A stretch of DNA of 64,000 nt from Bacillus dicomae (GTDB lineage Bacteria; Bacillota; Bacilli; Bacillales; Bacillaceae_G): positions 1,426,001 through 1,490,000 of the forward strand of contig NZ_VHIV01000001.1 in assembly GCF_006494425.1 (NCBI RefSeq). Reading direction: 5' to 3'. Below the pieces are notes generated by a model that was given only the letters and a program-made list of their open reading frames with translations, searched no databases and was not told where the DNA came from. This document shows positions 50,295 through 60,039 of the stretch, in pieces (position 1 is the stretch's first letter; each line of letters begins with the position of its first letter). A program made the position numbers and the translations under genes.

Positions 50295-52805
50295 ATGTCA
50301 GAAAATTATCGTTCTCGAGAGGAGCGACGACAAGTTAAAAAGAAAAAACAACCAGCTTCTAAAACACAAAAACCAAAAGGTAAAACATCATTCTTTCGCA
50401 AGTTTTTAATTACTTGTTTATTACTTGGTATTGTAGGTTTAGTGGCAGGGGTTGCTACCTTTTTTGTAATGATTAAGGATGCACCAAAACTTGAGAAAGC
50501 AAAACTTGTTAATCCGTTATCCTCAAAAATTTATGATAAAAATGGCGATTTGGTATATGAATACGGGAAAGAAAAACGGACGAATGTTACGTATGATCAA
50601 ATTCCTAAATTAGTAGAAAATGCATTTTTAGCAACAGAAGATTCACGTTTTTATGAGCATAGTGGAGTAGACTTTAAAGGTACTGCCCGTGCTGTTTTGG
50701 TGAGTCTTAAAGGAGATTACGGTTCACAAGGTGGAAGTACAATAACACAACAAGTTATTAAAAACTACTTCTTATCGATGGAAAAAACATCAAAACGTAA
50801 AGTTCAGGAAATATATTTAGCGTATAAGCTAGAACAACAATATTCAAAACATGAAATTTTAGAAATGTATTTAAATAAAATTAACTTAGGAAACCGTTCA
50901 TATGGTATCGCAACAGCAGCACAAAACTATTATGGTAAAGAATTGAAAGATTTAACATTACCAGAAGTTGCGATGCTTGCAGGTTTACCGAAAGCGCCGA
51001 ATAACTATGATCCGACGAAAACAGAAAATATTCAAAGAGCAACAGAAAGAAGAGATGTTGTACTAAAATTGATGAATCGCCATGGTTATATTACGAAGGC
51101 AGAAATGGAAGAAGCATCAAAAGTTAAAGTAACAGATGGACTTAAGACTGCGACTGTTCAGGCAATGCCATATCCTGCATTTATGGATGCGGTTGTGAAA
51201 GAAGTTGAAAAAGAATTGCCAGATGCTAACATTGGTTCTGACGGTTTAGAAATTTATACGACTTTAGACAAAGATGCACAGAATGCTGCTGATAGGATAT
51301 TAAATGAAAATATTATTAATTATCCAAATGATAAATTCCAAGGTGCATTCACATTTATGGATACGAAAACGGGCGAAGTTCGTGCTATAGGTAGTGGGCG
51401 CGGTGAAAATAAAGCGGTATTTAAAGGGCATAATATGGCAATTGAATTAGATCGTGCAGCTGGTTCGACGATGAAGCCAATCTTTGATTACGGTCCTGCA
51501 ATTGAATACTTAAAATGGGCTACGTATCATCAAATTGATGATTCTCCATTTAAATATTCAACTGGACAAGAACTTCGAAATGCGGACAGAACTCATTTAG
51601 GTCCAATTACTATGCGTGAAGCGTTAAAAATGTCACGTAACGTTCCAGCAGTTAAAACTGCAAAAGAAGTAGGACTTAATAAATCGAAGGAATTCTCTGA
51701 GAAATTAGGTATTACATTTAATAAACCGCCAGCAGAATCTACAGCTATTGGTACAAACGAAGTTTCACCAACTGAAATGGCGGGTGCTTATGCGACATTT
51801 GGTAATGGTGGAAAGTATACGAAACCTCATTTTGTTAAGAAAGTAGTTTATCCAGACGGCAAGTCACAAAGTTTTGGACAAAAACCAAAACAAGTTATAG
51901 CTGATTCTACAGCATATATGATTACTGATATGCTTCGTTCAGTAGTGACATCAGGTACTGGTACAGCGGCCAATATTAGTTCTTTAGATGTAGCTGGTAA
52001 AACAGGTACAACAAACTATGATTCAAAACAATTAGCGAAATTTAATATTCCAGAAAGTGCAACTCGTGATAGTTGGTTTGCAGGTTATACGCCGCAATAT
52101 ACGATGGCGGTATGGACTGGATATATGAAAGATGGTAAAGACGAGTATATTAGTAGTAAAAATACGAAAATTGCACAGTTAATCTTTAAAGCAATGATGA
52201 GTGAGTTTGCTACTGATAAATCACGTTTTAAAATGCCAAGTAGTGTTGTTCAAGAAGGTAGTGAACTACGTATAAAAGGTGAAAAACGTGATTCTTCTCC
52301 AAATACGAGCGTACCGGACACAACGGAACAACCAAAACAAGATCAGCAGCAAAAAACTGAAGATGAGAAAAAGCAAGAAGAATTAAAGAAACAGGAAGAT
52401 CTGAAAAAACAAGAAGAACAAAAGCAACAAGAGGAACTTAAGAAACAAGAAGAACAAAAGAAACTAGAAGAGCAAAAGAAACAAGAAGAACAAAAGAAAC
52501 AAAATGAACAAAATAATGGAGGAGGCCAAGGAAATACGACACCTCCAGCGAATAACGGAGGAGGTCAAGGAAATACGACACCTCCAGCGAATAACGGAGG
52601 AGGCCAAGGAAATACGACACCTCCAGCGAATAACGGAGGAGGCCAAGGAAATACGACACCTCCAGCGAATAACGGAGGAGGCCAAGGAAATACGACACCT
52701 CCAGCGAATAATGGAGGAGGCCAAGGGAACACCACACCTCCAGCGACAACACAACCAGATACGGGTGGTAATACAGGAGAGGCCCCTGCTAATAATGGGC
52801 AATAA
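50295..52805 (+). CDS. Class A penicillin-binding protein (PBP1A-type)
   Basis: 836 residues; ATG 50295 with AGGAG upstream. Basic cytosolic tail, one membrane helix (about 35-58), GT51 transglycosylase domain (catalytic Glu in LATEDSRFYEHSGVD; GGSTITQQ), then transpeptidase with S391-TMK, S447-RN and K569-TG motifs. From about 675 the tail is low-complexity: a Glu/Lys/Gln helix (KKQEEQKKLEEQKK) and six copies of NNGGGQGNTTPPA. It makes and crosslinks peptidoglycan at the membrane. Tail repeats probably span the wall. A 230-nt leader precedes it. Confidence 0.92.
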   Translation: MSENYRSREERRQVKKKKQPASKTQKPKGKTSFFRKFLITCLLLGIVGLVAGVATFFVMIKDAPKLEKAKLVNPLSSKIYDKNGDLVYEYGKEKRTNVTYDQIPKLVENAFLATEDSRFYEHSGVDFKGTARAVLVSLKGDYGSQGGSTITQQVIKNYFLSMEKTSKRKVQEIYLAYKLEQQYSKHEILEMYLNKINLGNRSYGIATAAQNYYGKELKDLTLPEVAMLAGLPKAPNNYDPTKTENIQRATERRDVVLKLMNRHGYITKAEMEEASKVKVTDGLKTATVQAMPYPAFMDAVVKEVEKELPDANIGSDGLEIYTTLDKDAQNAADRILNENIINYPNDKFQGAFTFMDTKTGEVRAIGSGRGENKAVFKGHNMAIELDRAAGSTMKPIFDYGPAIEYLKWATYHQIDDSPFKYSTGQELRNADRTHLGPITMREALKMSRNVPAVKTAKEVGLNKSKEFSEKLGITFNKPPAESTAIGTNEVSPTEMAGAYATFGNGGKYTKPHFVKKVVYPDGKSQSFGQKPKQVIADSTAYMITDMLRSVVTSGTGTAANISSLDVAGKTGTTNYDSKQLAKFNIPESATRDSWFAGYTPQYTMAVWTGYMKDGKDEYISSKNTKIAQLIFKAMMSEFATDKSRFKMPSSVVQEGSELRIKGEKRDSSPNTSVPDTTEQPKQDQQQKTEDEKKQEELKKQEDLKKQEEQKQQEELKKQEEQKKLEEQKKQEEQKKQNEQNNGGGQGNTTPPANNGGGQGNTTPPANNGGGQGNTTPPANNGGGQGNTTPPANNGGGQGNTTPPANNGGGQGNTTPPATTQPDTGGNTGEAPANNGQ
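52512..52745 (+). repeat. Six-copy 39-bp tandem repeat inside the PBP gene
   Basis: Six nearly identical 39-bp units, each coding NNGGGQGNTTPPA. Units 1-5 differ at one or two bases, unit 6 at several. As 39 is divisible by three, copy-number changes keep the frame. A variable-number tandem repeat. Confidence 0.92.
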
Positions 52806-52825
52806 GAAACTTTTATAAAAAATAT

Positions 52826-52873
52826 AAAAAAGCACTTAAGATTTGTAAAATTTACGATCTTAAGTGCTTTTTA
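52826..52873 (+). terminator. Terminator of the PBP gene
   Basis: AAAAAGCACTTAAGAT / ATCTTAAGTGCTTTTT, 16-bp stem with a 14-nt loop. Confidence 0.92.
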
Positions 52874-53110
52874 TCATTTAAGTTAGGAAATCAAAATGTT
52901 AATTAGCGATTTCAGTAAGCTGTTTATAAGGGGGATGTTAGAAAGAATTTTCAATTGTTGTGATACTATTAGTTGACGAGTTTTGCATGTTCTTTTACAC
53001 TTGGATATGTGAATTTCAGCGAACAAAGAGAATTGTCTTCTTACATATATGTTGAATAAGCAAGTATACAAAGTGTTAAATGATTTGAAAAGGTAGAGGG
53101 GCGTTTCATA
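52874..53110. other. Intergenic region
   Basis: AT-rich; no ORF with an RBS and no clear promoter. Confidence 0.35.
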
Positions 53111-53767
53111 TTGACAAACAGTAGAATGAATCCTAAAGTTGATGGATTTTTAAATAGTGCAAAAAAGTGGAGAGAAGAATATGAGAAGTTAAGAAGTATT
53201 GTTCTTGACTGTGAATTAACGGAAGATTTTAAGTGGATGCATCCTTGTTACACATTTGAGAGAAAAAATATAGTTTTAATTCATGGATTTAAAGAATATT
53301 GTGCGCTCCAGTTTCATAAAGGGGCATTGTTGCAGGATACGCATAGGATTTTAGTGCAACAAACGAAAAATACACAGGCGGCGCGTCAGATTCGGTTTAC
53401 TAATATGCAAGAAATAATTGAAATGGAAAACATTTTGAAGAAATATATTACTGAAGCTATTGATGTTGAAAAAAGAGGTTTGAAAATTGAAAAGAAAGAG
53501 CATAAAGAAATTGTAATTCCAGAAGAGCTTCAAAATAAATTTGATGAAATGCCTACTTTTAAATTGGCCTTTGAATCACTAACACCGGGACGACAAAGAG
53601 CATACATCCTTTATTTTTCGCAAGCTAAACAAACTAAAACTCGAGTATCCAGAATAGAAAAATATATAGAGAGGATTCTGGATGGTAAGGGGCTAAATGA
53701 TTGTACGTGTGGGTTATCACAAAAAGGGACTAATTGTGATGGATCACATAAAGCTTTGAAACAGTAA
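53111..53767 (+). CDS. YdeI/DUF1801 protein with C-terminal CDGSH-like motif
   Basis: 218 residues; TTG 53111 with AGAGGGG 9 nt upstream, or ATG 53126. Residues ~1-115 are a DUF1801 domain (EDFKWMHPCYTFERKNIVLI, GFKEYCALQFHKGALL); about 135-190 is the OmdA-like YdeI part (TPGRQRAYILYFSQAKQTKT, SRIEKYIERI). The end CTCGLSQKGTNCDGSH (C198, C200, C209, H213) fits the CDGSH iron-sulfur consensus except that Pro is Thr. A 2Fe-2S cluster there is possible; function unknown. Confidence 0.78.
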   Translation: MTNSRMNPKVDGFLNSAKKWREEYEKLRSIVLDCELTEDFKWMHPCYTFERKNIVLIHGFKEYCALQFHKGALLQDTHRILVQQTKNTQAARQIRFTNMQEIIEMENILKKYITEAIDVEKRGLKIEKKEHKEIVIPEELQNKFDEMPTFKLAFESLTPGRQRAYILYFSQAKQTKTRVSRIEKYIERILDGKGLNDCTCGLSQKGTNCDGSHKALKQ

Positions 53768-53831
53768 GATGTGTAGTTGAATTTTTGATTCATGTATTTC
53801 ATTAATATTTACTTTCGTTTAAAGATGATTT

Positions 53832-53871
53832 AAAAAGTCGAATTCCTTACTATAAGGAATTCGACTTTTTT
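53832..53871. terminator. Bidirectional terminator
   Basis: AAAAAGTCGAATTCCTTA / TAAGGAATTCGACTTTTT, 18-bp perfect stem with a 3-nt loop, between convergent genes. Confidence 0.92.
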
Positions 53872-53931
53872 GTATATTGAAAATAAATCGCTATATTATC
53901 TTTGTTAAAATAAAGCAATGCAATGATGAAA

Positions 53932-54213
53932 TTAAATGTTAAAAGTACCATAGAAATTTTGAAAATAAATTGAAGGGAAATGATAAAAAACTTGAGATTG
54001 AGGTAATGGAGGATAACCGTGGCTTTGAAAGGTGGTACTACTTGGATGTGCGCCATGATGCCAAAATGAGGGAGTAATTTGACCGGGAATTTGATAGTGT
54101 TGCCAAGTTGCGGGAAGTTCAATACCGACATCGGAACTAGCTGTATGAACGGCGGGAACGTGTATTTCGGGGGTCGAAGGAACTACGACAGTTACTCTTG
54201 ATGATACCCACAT
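53932..54213 (-). CDS. Small His/Pro/Ser-rich protein, possibly spore-surface
   Basis: 93 residues; ATG at 54213 with AGGAGTG about 10 nt upstream. MWVSSRVTVVVPSTPEIHVP at the start, then aromatic/His/Pro-rich (ATWQHYQIPGQITPSFWHHG; PPLPQSQVFYHFPSIYFQNF). No Cys, no membrane segment. Composition resembles coat proteins; no family recognised. Confidence 0.55.
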   Translation of the reverse strand: MWVSSRVTVVVPSTPEIHVPAVHTASSDVGIELPATWQHYQIPGQITPSFWHHGAHPSSTTFQSHGYPPLPQSQVFYHFPSIYFQNFYGTFNI

Positions 54214-54451
54214 AAAAATATTCACTCCTAAGTTGCGATAATAAAGTAGTATATTCTTTTCACACATATAAAGGTACATATAAATGGGACTTTAGGCTAA
54301 AACATACGTATAAAGTTGTAAGACCAATTTAAATTGATTTTAGACCATTTATTATAAAAAGATACGTCTATTTACGGAGGGAAAAGGAACGAAGAAAATG
54401 TAAAATGGAGGTGTTAATTGCAATAACTTACGTGTTTATGGAGGAATATGA

Positions 54452-55597
54452 ATGGAACGATTATGGACGAAATCATTTATTCAAATGACTTTCGCAATGT
54501 TATTTTTATTTACAGGATTTTATTTACTAGTTCCAACGCTCCCACTCTTTATTAAAGAGATAGGTGGTAATGAATCACAAGTCGGACTTATGATGGGAAT
54601 GTTTACAATAGCTGCAGTTGTAATACGACCGGTTATTGGAGGGATGTTAGATCAATATGGTAGAAGATCCTTTATTATTTTCGGACTCATCTTTTTTGGG
54701 TTAACGATGTATTCTTACAATTTAGCGTCGACTATTGTCCTTTTAGCTGTTTTACGTGTTATTCACGGAGTAACATGGGCTGTTTCTACAACAGCTGTTG
54801 GAACAGCGATAACTGATATGATTCCAGATTCACGCCGTGGTGAAGGTATGGGTTGGTATGGGATGGCTATGACGATTGCAATGGCAATCGGCCCAATGAT
54901 TGGATTATCGGTTGTACAGAATTATTCATTTCACGGTCTATTCTTGTTAGCAACGTTTTTATCTTTTATGGCAGTCTTATTATCATTAATGACGAAAATG
55001 CCATTCACACCACAAAAAGAAAAAGGGAAAATGCAACTGTTTGAAAAATCCGTTCTATCCATTACGATAGTTGTATTCTTTTTATCATTTGCATATGGAG
55101 GGATTACGACGTTTTTACCGCTATTTGCATCGTCAATTGATGTGAATCCTGGGACATTCTTTCTTGTATATGCAATTGCTTTAACAATCGTAAGGCCAAT
55201 TTCAGGAAAACTATTAGATAAGTATGGAGAAGTATTTATCATACTTCCGGCACTATGTATTACTATTATCGCAATAGTTGTATTAACCATTTCAAATAAT
55301 TTAATAGGTGTAGTTATCGCAGCTACATTATATGGTGTTGGATTCGGTTCGGCACAGCCGGCATTGCAAGCAGCGATGCTTACAATAGTTGATCCGAGTA
55401 AAAGAGGAGTTGCTAACGCTTCATTTTTTACCGCATTTGATTTAGGAATTGGATTGGGTGCGATTTTACTTGGAGTTGTTTCACAAATGTTTGGTTATCG
55501 TATTTTATTTGCAGGTAGTGCAATTTCAGGATTAATTGCTTTCATTATTTTTGTGGTTTTTGTAAAACAGCGATTAAGTAAAAAAGAATTTGCGTAA
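54452..55597 (+). CDS. MFS transporter
   Basis: 381 residues, 12 membrane helices; ATG 54452 with GGAGGAAT upstream. Motif A after helix 2 is GGMLDQYGRRSF, and motif C-like GYGMAM..GPMIG in helix 5 suggests a drug or metabolite exporter. It is followed 15 nt on by the HesB-like gene, so the two are probably co-transcribed. Substrate unknown. Confidence 0.85.
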   Translation: MERLWTKSFIQMTFAMLFLFTGFYLLVPTLPLFIKEIGGNESQVGLMMGMFTIAAVVIRPVIGGMLDQYGRRSFIIFGLIFFGLTMYSYNLASTIVLLAVLRVIHGVTWAVSTTAVGTAITDMIPDSRRGEGMGWYGMAMTIAMAIGPMIGLSVVQNYSFHGLFLLATFLSFMAVLLSLMTKMPFTPQKEKGKMQLFEKSVLSITIVVFFLSFAYGGITTFLPLFASSIDVNPGTFFLVYAIALTIVRPISGKLLDKYGEVFIILPALCITIIAIVVLTISNNLIGVVIAATLYGVGFGSAQPALQAAMLTIVDPSKRGVANASFFTAFDLGIGLGAILLGVVSQMFGYRILFAGSAISGLIAFIIFVVFVKQRLSKKEFA

Positions 55598-55612
55598 ACT
55601 GGAGGAACAAAG

Positions 55613-55903
55613 ATGGAAATTTTAATTGATCATAAAGCTCTGCAATGGTTCCAGGAAGAATTACGTATAAAGCACAGTGAATCTGTACGTTTTACTGTAA
55701 GGTACGGAGGGGATAGTTCAATTCAGCCTGGATATTCTTTAGGGATTGTTGCAGAGAAACCAAATGGGGAAATCGTGTCAGTTGAGAAAGAAGGTATTTT
55801 ATTTTTTGTAGATGTTGATGATCTTTGGTACTTTCAAAACTATGATTTAGTTGTAGGTTATCATGAGGAAACAGAAGAAATTCAATTTAATTACGTAAAA
55901 TAA
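55613..55903 (+). CDS. HesB/IscA-like protein without cysteines (YneR type)
   Basis: 96 residues; ATG 55613 with GGAGGAA upstream. IscA-like beta fold: IDHKALQWFQEELRIK, VRFTVRYGGDSSIQPGYSLG, ILFFVDVDDLWYFQNYDLVV. The three cluster-binding Cys of IscA/SufA are absent, as in Bacillus YneR, so it is not an iron-sulfur carrier of the usual kind. Confidence 0.82.
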   Translation: MEILIDHKALQWFQEELRIKHSESVRFTVRYGGDSSIQPGYSLGIVAEKPNGEIVSVEKEGILFFVDVDDLWYFQNYDLVVGYHEETEEIQFNYVK

Positions 55904-55973
55904 TAACTTTATTAAAAATAAATAAATTTTATATGGAAATTATATTTAGAGAATAGTGAAATAAATATAATGC

Positions 55974-56010
55974 AAAAAACGAGCTGTATATGAATACAGC
56001 TCGTTTTTTT
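55974..56010 (+). terminator. Rho-independent terminator
   Basis: AAAAAACGAGCTGTAT / ATACAGCTCGTTTTTT, 16-bp stem with a 4-nt loop. Confidence 0.93.
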
Positions 56011-56194
56011 ATTTAGTAAAAGAAATTGTGAAGTAGGTATATATTTAATGGGATTATATGAGTCAACTTTATATTTTGTTTTAAAGATAAAGAAAAAGAA
56101 GTCTGTCCTTTCTTTATAAAATATGAAAATTATTGTTGAAAAATTGTATTGTTACATCGGTAAAAGTATAGGAAACTTATCATTATAAAATAAA

Positions 56195-56223
56195 TTGAAA
56201 TCTTCTAAAAACTCTGATACATT
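56195..56223 (+). promoter_or_regulatory. Sigma-A-type promoter of the prp operon
   Basis: TTGAAA (56195-56200), 17 nt, TACATT (56218-56223). Confidence 0.5.
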
Positions 56224-56249
56224 GAAATAGAAATGTAGTTTCACAATAT

Positions 56250-56263
56250 TGTAAAGGCTTACA
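56250..56263 (+). promoter_or_regulatory. cre-like CcpA site
   Basis: TGTAAAGGCTTACA fits TGWNANCGNTNWCA with one mismatch in the core (G for C) and has perfect outer arms. It lies about 27 nt past the -10, where CcpA would block elongation. CcpA control of the corresponding B. subtilis mmg operon is known. Confidence 0.5.
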
Positions 56264-56301
56264 GTTATGTGCACGAAGATCTATTAGGATTGGAGGAAAT
56301 A

Positions 56302-57423
56302 ATGATGAAAGCTGAAGAGAAATTTTCCCCGGGATTAGATGGTATAGTGGCAGCGGAGACAAAGATCTCGTTTCTTGACACAGTGAAAGGTGAAATTGTA
56401 ATTCAAGGGTATGATTTAATCGAACTCTCAAAAACAAAAGAGTATTTAGACATTGTGCACCTTTTATTGGAAGAACATCTACCGAATGAAGATGAAAAAG
56501 CAACACTTGAAAAGAAATTAAAAGAAGAATACGCAGTACCAGAAGGTGTATTCAACGTACTGAAGGCATTACCGAAAGAAACGCACCCTATGGATGGATT
56601 GCGTACAGGTGTGTCCGCATTAGCTGGTTACGATAATGATATTGAAAACCGCTCGTTAGAAGTAAACAAAAGCCGCGGATACAAATTATTGAGTAAAGTA
56701 CCAAACATTGTAGCGAATAGCTATCATATTTTAAATAATGAAGAGCCAATCGAACCACTTAAAGAATTAACATATAGCGCGAATTTCTTCTATATGTTAA
56801 CAGGTAAAAAACCAACTGAACTTGAGGAGAAGATCTTTGATCGTTCCCTTGTTTTATATAGTGAACATGAAATGCCAAACTCTACATTTACAGCGCGCGT
56901 TATTGCATCTACACAATCCGACTTATATGGTGCTTTAACAGGTGCGGTTGCATCTTTAAAAGGTAGCTTACATGGCGGTGCGAACGAAGCGGTTATGTAT
57001 ATGCTTTTAGAAGCTGGTAATGTTGAAAAGTTTGAAGAGTTATTACAGAAGAAACTATATAACAAAGAAAAAATTATGGGCTTTGGACACCGTGTATATA
57101 TGAAGAAGATGGATCCAAGAGCTTTAATGATGAAGGAAGCTTTAAAGCAGTTATGTGATGTAAAAGGTGATTATACACTATATGAAATGTGTGAAGCTGG
57201 AGAAAAGATTATGGAGAAGGAAAAAGGAATTTATCCAAACCTTGATTATTACGCAGCTCCAGTATATTGGATGCTTGGTATTCCAATTCAACTGTACACA
57301 CCAATCTTCTTTAGCTCTAGAACAGTAGGACTTTGTGCGCACGTTATTGAGCAACATGCGAACAATCGTTTGTTCCGTCCGCGTGTAAATTATATTGGCG
57401 AGCGACATGTGCTTAGTAAATAA
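56302..57423 (+). CDS. prpC: 2-methylcitrate synthase / citrate synthase
   Basis: 373 residues; ATG 56302 or 56305 with GGAGG upstream. Citrate synthase motifs: catalytic His in GSLHGGANE and [14 protein letters not shown], and Asp in the [10 protein letters not shown] segment. The length (~375) and the neighbouring prpD and prpB mark it as the methylcitrate enzyme (MmgD), joining propionyl-CoA and oxaloacetate. Confidence 0.9.
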   Translation: MMKAEEKFSPGLDGIVAAETKISFLDTVKGEIVIQGYDLIELSKTKEYLDIVHLLLEEHLPNEDEKATLEKKLKEEYAVPEGVFNVLKALPKETHPMDGLRTGVSALAGYDNDIENRSLEVNKSRGYKLLSKVPNIVANSYHILNNEEPIEPLKELTYSANFFYMLTGKKPTELEEKIFDRSLVLYSEHEMPNSTFTARVIASTQSDLYGALTGAVASLKGSLHGGANEAVMYMLLEAGNVEKFEELLQKKLYNKEKIMGFGHRVYMKKMDPRALMMKEALKQLCDVKGDYTLYEMCEAGEKIMEKEKGIYPNLDYYAAPVYWMLGIPIQLYTPIFFSSRTVGLCAHVIEQHANNRLFRPRVNYIGERHVLSK

Positions 57424-57457
57424 GAACAACTGGGGAGTTGTTAGCGCCGCCCGCCAG

Positions 57458-57481
57458 ATGGGTGTTTGACCGACACCCATC
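57458..57481 (+). promoter_or_regulatory. GC-rich intercistronic hairpin between prpC and prpD
   Basis: GATGGGTGT / ACACCCATC, 9-bp perfect stem with a 7-nt loop and no T-run, in an unusually GC-rich patch. It may protect or process the mRNA between the two genes. Confidence 0.5.
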
Positions 57482-57521
57482 ATTAATAATAACGAATTTT
57501 CGACAGAAAGGGAAGGATAGC

Positions 57522-58958
57522 ATGATTAAAACAAATGAAATTAAACAAAAAGATGCATTATTAGAAGAAATTACGGATTATGTATTAAATAAAGAGGTAA
57601 CAAGTGCAGAAGCATTCAGTACTGCTCGTTACGTATTACTTGATACGCTTGGATGCGGAATTTTAGCGCTACAATATCCAGAGTGTACAAAATTATTAGG
57701 TCCAGTTGTACCAGGAACAATCGTGCCAAATGGTACACGTGTGCCAGGTACGTCATATGTACTTGATCCAGTGAAAGGTGCATTTAATATCGGATGTATG
57801 ATCCGTTGGTTAGACTATAACGATACTTGGCTTGCAGCAGAATGGGGACATCCATCTGATAACTTAGGCGGAATTTTAGCAGTTGCAGATTATATTAGCC
57901 GAGTTCGTATTTCGGAAGGAAAAGAACCGTTAAAAGTACGTGAAGTATTAGAAATGATGATTAAAGCACATGAAATTCAAGGTGTACTTGCTTTAGAAAA
58001 CAGCTTAAACCGCGTTGGCCTTGACCACGTATTATATGTAAAAGTAGCAACAACTGCTGTAGTTGCAAAAATGCTTGGCGGAACACGTGAAGAAATCTTT
58101 AATGCATTATCACATGCGTGGATTGATAATTCTAGTCTTCGTACATATCGTCATGCTCCAAATACAGGCTCACGTAAATCATGGGCAGCAGGTGATGCAA
58201 CGAGCCGCGGTGTTCATCTTGCAATGACTGCCTTAAAAGGTGAAATGGGTTATCCAACAGCATTATCTGCACCGGGCTGGGGATTCCAAGATGTATTATT
58301 TAATAAACAAGAATTAAAATTAGCAAGACCATTAGAGTCTTACGTAATGGAAAATGTATTATTTAAAGTTTCATATCCAGCAGAATTCCATGCACAAACA
58401 GCTGCAGAATGTGCTGTGAAATTACATCCAGAAATTAAAGAAAGATTAGATGAAATTGACCGTATTACAATTACAACTCATGAATCAGCAATTCGTATTA
58501 TTGATAAAGAAGGTCCATTAAATAACCCAGCTGATCGTGATCACTGCTTACAATACATTACGGCAATTGGTTTATTAAAAGGAGATATCGTTGCGGATGA
58601 TTATGAGGATGCAGTAGCAAATGATCCACGTGTAGATGAATTACGTAATAAGATGGTTGTTGTTGAAAACAAACAGTACAGTTTAGATTATCTTGACCCG
58701 AACAAGCGCTCAATCGCCAACGCTGTTCAAGTTCATTTCAAAGATGGAACTGTAACAGAAAACGTGGAATGTGAATATCCACTTGGTCACCGTTTCCGTA
58801 GAGACGAAGCAATTCCAAAAGTTGTTCAAAAATTCACTGCAAATATGGCAGGTCATTATTCTAGTAAGCAACAAGAACAAATTCATGAAGCTTGTTTAAA
58901 TGAAGAGAAACTAGAAAATATGAATGTAAACGAATTTGTAGATTTATTCTTAATTTGA
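57522..58958 (+). CDS. prpD: 2-methylcitrate dehydratase
   Basis: 478 residues; ATG 57522 with GAAAGGGAAGGATAGC upstream (the earlier start at 57438 lies in the hairpin region). MmgE/PrpD family, with [34 protein letters not shown], and [20 protein letters not shown]. It dehydrates 2-methylcitrate to 2-methyl-cis-aconitate. A cofactor-free enzyme. Forms the methylcitrate cycle with its neighbours. Confidence 0.92.
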   Translation: MIKTNEIKQKDALLEEITDYVLNKEVTSAEAFSTARYVLLDTLGCGILALQYPECTKLLGPVVPGTIVPNGTRVPGTSYVLDPVKGAFNIGCMIRWLDYNDTWLAAEWGHPSDNLGGILAVADYISRVRISEGKEPLKVREVLEMMIKAHEIQGVLALENSLNRVGLDHVLYVKVATTAVVAKMLGGTREEIFNALSHAWIDNSSLRTYRHAPNTGSRKSWAAGDATSRGVHLAMTALKGEMGYPTALSAPGWGFQDVLFNKQELKLARPLESYVMENVLFKVSYPAEFHAQTAAECAVKLHPEIKERLDEIDRITITTHESAIRIIDKEGPLNNPADRDHCLQYITAIGLLKGDIVADDYEDAVANDPRVDELRNKMVVVENKQYSLDYLDPNKRSIANAVQVHFKDGTVTENVECEYPLGHRFRRDEAIPKVVQKFTANMAGHYSSKQQEQIHEACLNEEKLENMNVNEFVDLFLI

Positions 58959-58976
58959 TAATAGGGGGAATTTAGA

Positions 58977-59885
58977 ATGGCTTGGGTTGTGGATAAACAG
59001 TCAACACAAGAAGAGCTTGCGAATCGCTTCCGAGCTTTAGTAGAAGCAAATGAAATTTTGCAAATTCCAGGTGCTCATGACGCAATGGCAGCTCTTGTTG
59101 CGAAAAATACAGGTTTTTCAGCTCTTTATTTATCAGGAGCAGCTTATACTGCAAGTAAAGGGCTACCTGATTTAGGAATCGTGACGTCTACTGAAGTAGC
59201 AGAGCGAGCGAGGGATCTAGTAAGAGCTACAAACTTACCAGTTCTTGTTGATATTGATACTGGATTTGGTGGTGTCCTAAACGTAGCGAGAACAGCGGTA
59301 GAAATGGTGGAAGCAAAAGTAGCAGCTGTTCAAATTGAAGATCAACAATTACCCAAAAAATGTGGACATTTAAATGGTAAGAAACTCGTTACGACAGAAG
59401 AATTAGTTCAAAAGATTAAAGCGATTAAAGAAGTTGCACCAAGCTTATATATTGTAGCGCGCACAGATGCTCGCGGTGTAGAAGGCTTGGATGAAGCGAT
59501 TGAAAGAGCAAACGCCTATGTAAAAGCAGGTGCAGATGCAATATTCCCAGAAGCGCTTCAATCAGAAGAAGAGTTCCGTCTATTTAATAGTAAAGTAAAT
59601 GCACCTTTACTTGCGAATATGACTGAGTTCGGGAAAACGCCGTATTATAGTGCAGAGGAATTTGCGAATATGGGCTTCCAAATGGTTATTTATCCTGTAA
59701 CTTCACTTCGCGTTGCAGCGAAAGCGTATGAGAATGTGTTTACTTTAATTAAGGAAACTGGTTCTCAAAAAGATGCACTTTCAAGTATGCAAACGAGAAG
59801 TGAGTTATATGAAACAATTTCATATCATGACTTTGAAGAACTGGATACTGGAATTGCAAAAACAGTATTATCAGAGGATCAATAG
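58977..59885 (+). CDS. prpB: Methylisocitrate lyase
   Basis: 302 residues; ATG 58977 with AGGGGGA upstream. ICL/PEPM family: DIDTGFGG (metal Asp), QIEDQQLPKKCGHLNGK (catalytic KKCGH), ARTDAR. It cleaves 2-methylisocitrate to pyruvate and succinate. Last step of propionate oxidation here; B. subtilis yqiQ equivalent. Confidence 0.92.
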   Translation: MAWVVDKQSTQEELANRFRALVEANEILQIPGAHDAMAALVAKNTGFSALYLSGAAYTASKGLPDLGIVTSTEVAERARDLVRATNLPVLVDIDTGFGGVLNVARTAVEMVEAKVAAVQIEDQQLPKKCGHLNGKKLVTTEELVQKIKAIKEVAPSLYIVARTDARGVEGLDEAIERANAYVKAGADAIFPEALQSEEEFRLFNSKVNAPLLANMTEFGKTPYYSAEEFANMGFQMVIYPVTSLRVAAKAYENVFTLIKETGSQKDALSSMQTRSELYETISYHDFEELDTGIAKTVLSEDQ

Positions 59886-59896
59886 ATAAAACAACT

Positions 59897-59960
59897 AAGG
59901 CGATGAGAATACATCTTTGGCAAAACGAACTGCTTGATGTGAAAATTCATCGCCTTCTGT
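59897..59960 (+). terminator. Long inverted repeat after prpB
   Basis: AAGGCGATGA (59897-59906) pairs with TCATCGCCTT (59947-59956) across a 40-nt loop, followed by CTGTTTTC. Weak or partial terminator that would reduce read-through into the acyl-CoA dehydrogenase gene. Confidence 0.45.
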
Positions 59961-60039
59961 TTTCAAAAATAAGATATTCCACTCATCGTAGACGAGCATA
60001 TGAAGTAGAAAATAAGGCCGAAATGATAGGGGGATTCAG

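Noticed and set aside
52512-52745. CRISPR array
   Set aside because: Units are directly adjacent without spacers and code for the PBP tail.
52438-52835. Minus-strand and second + frame ORFs across the PBP repeat
   Set aside because: Shadows of the 39-bp tandem repeat; no RBS and repetitive nonsense proteins.
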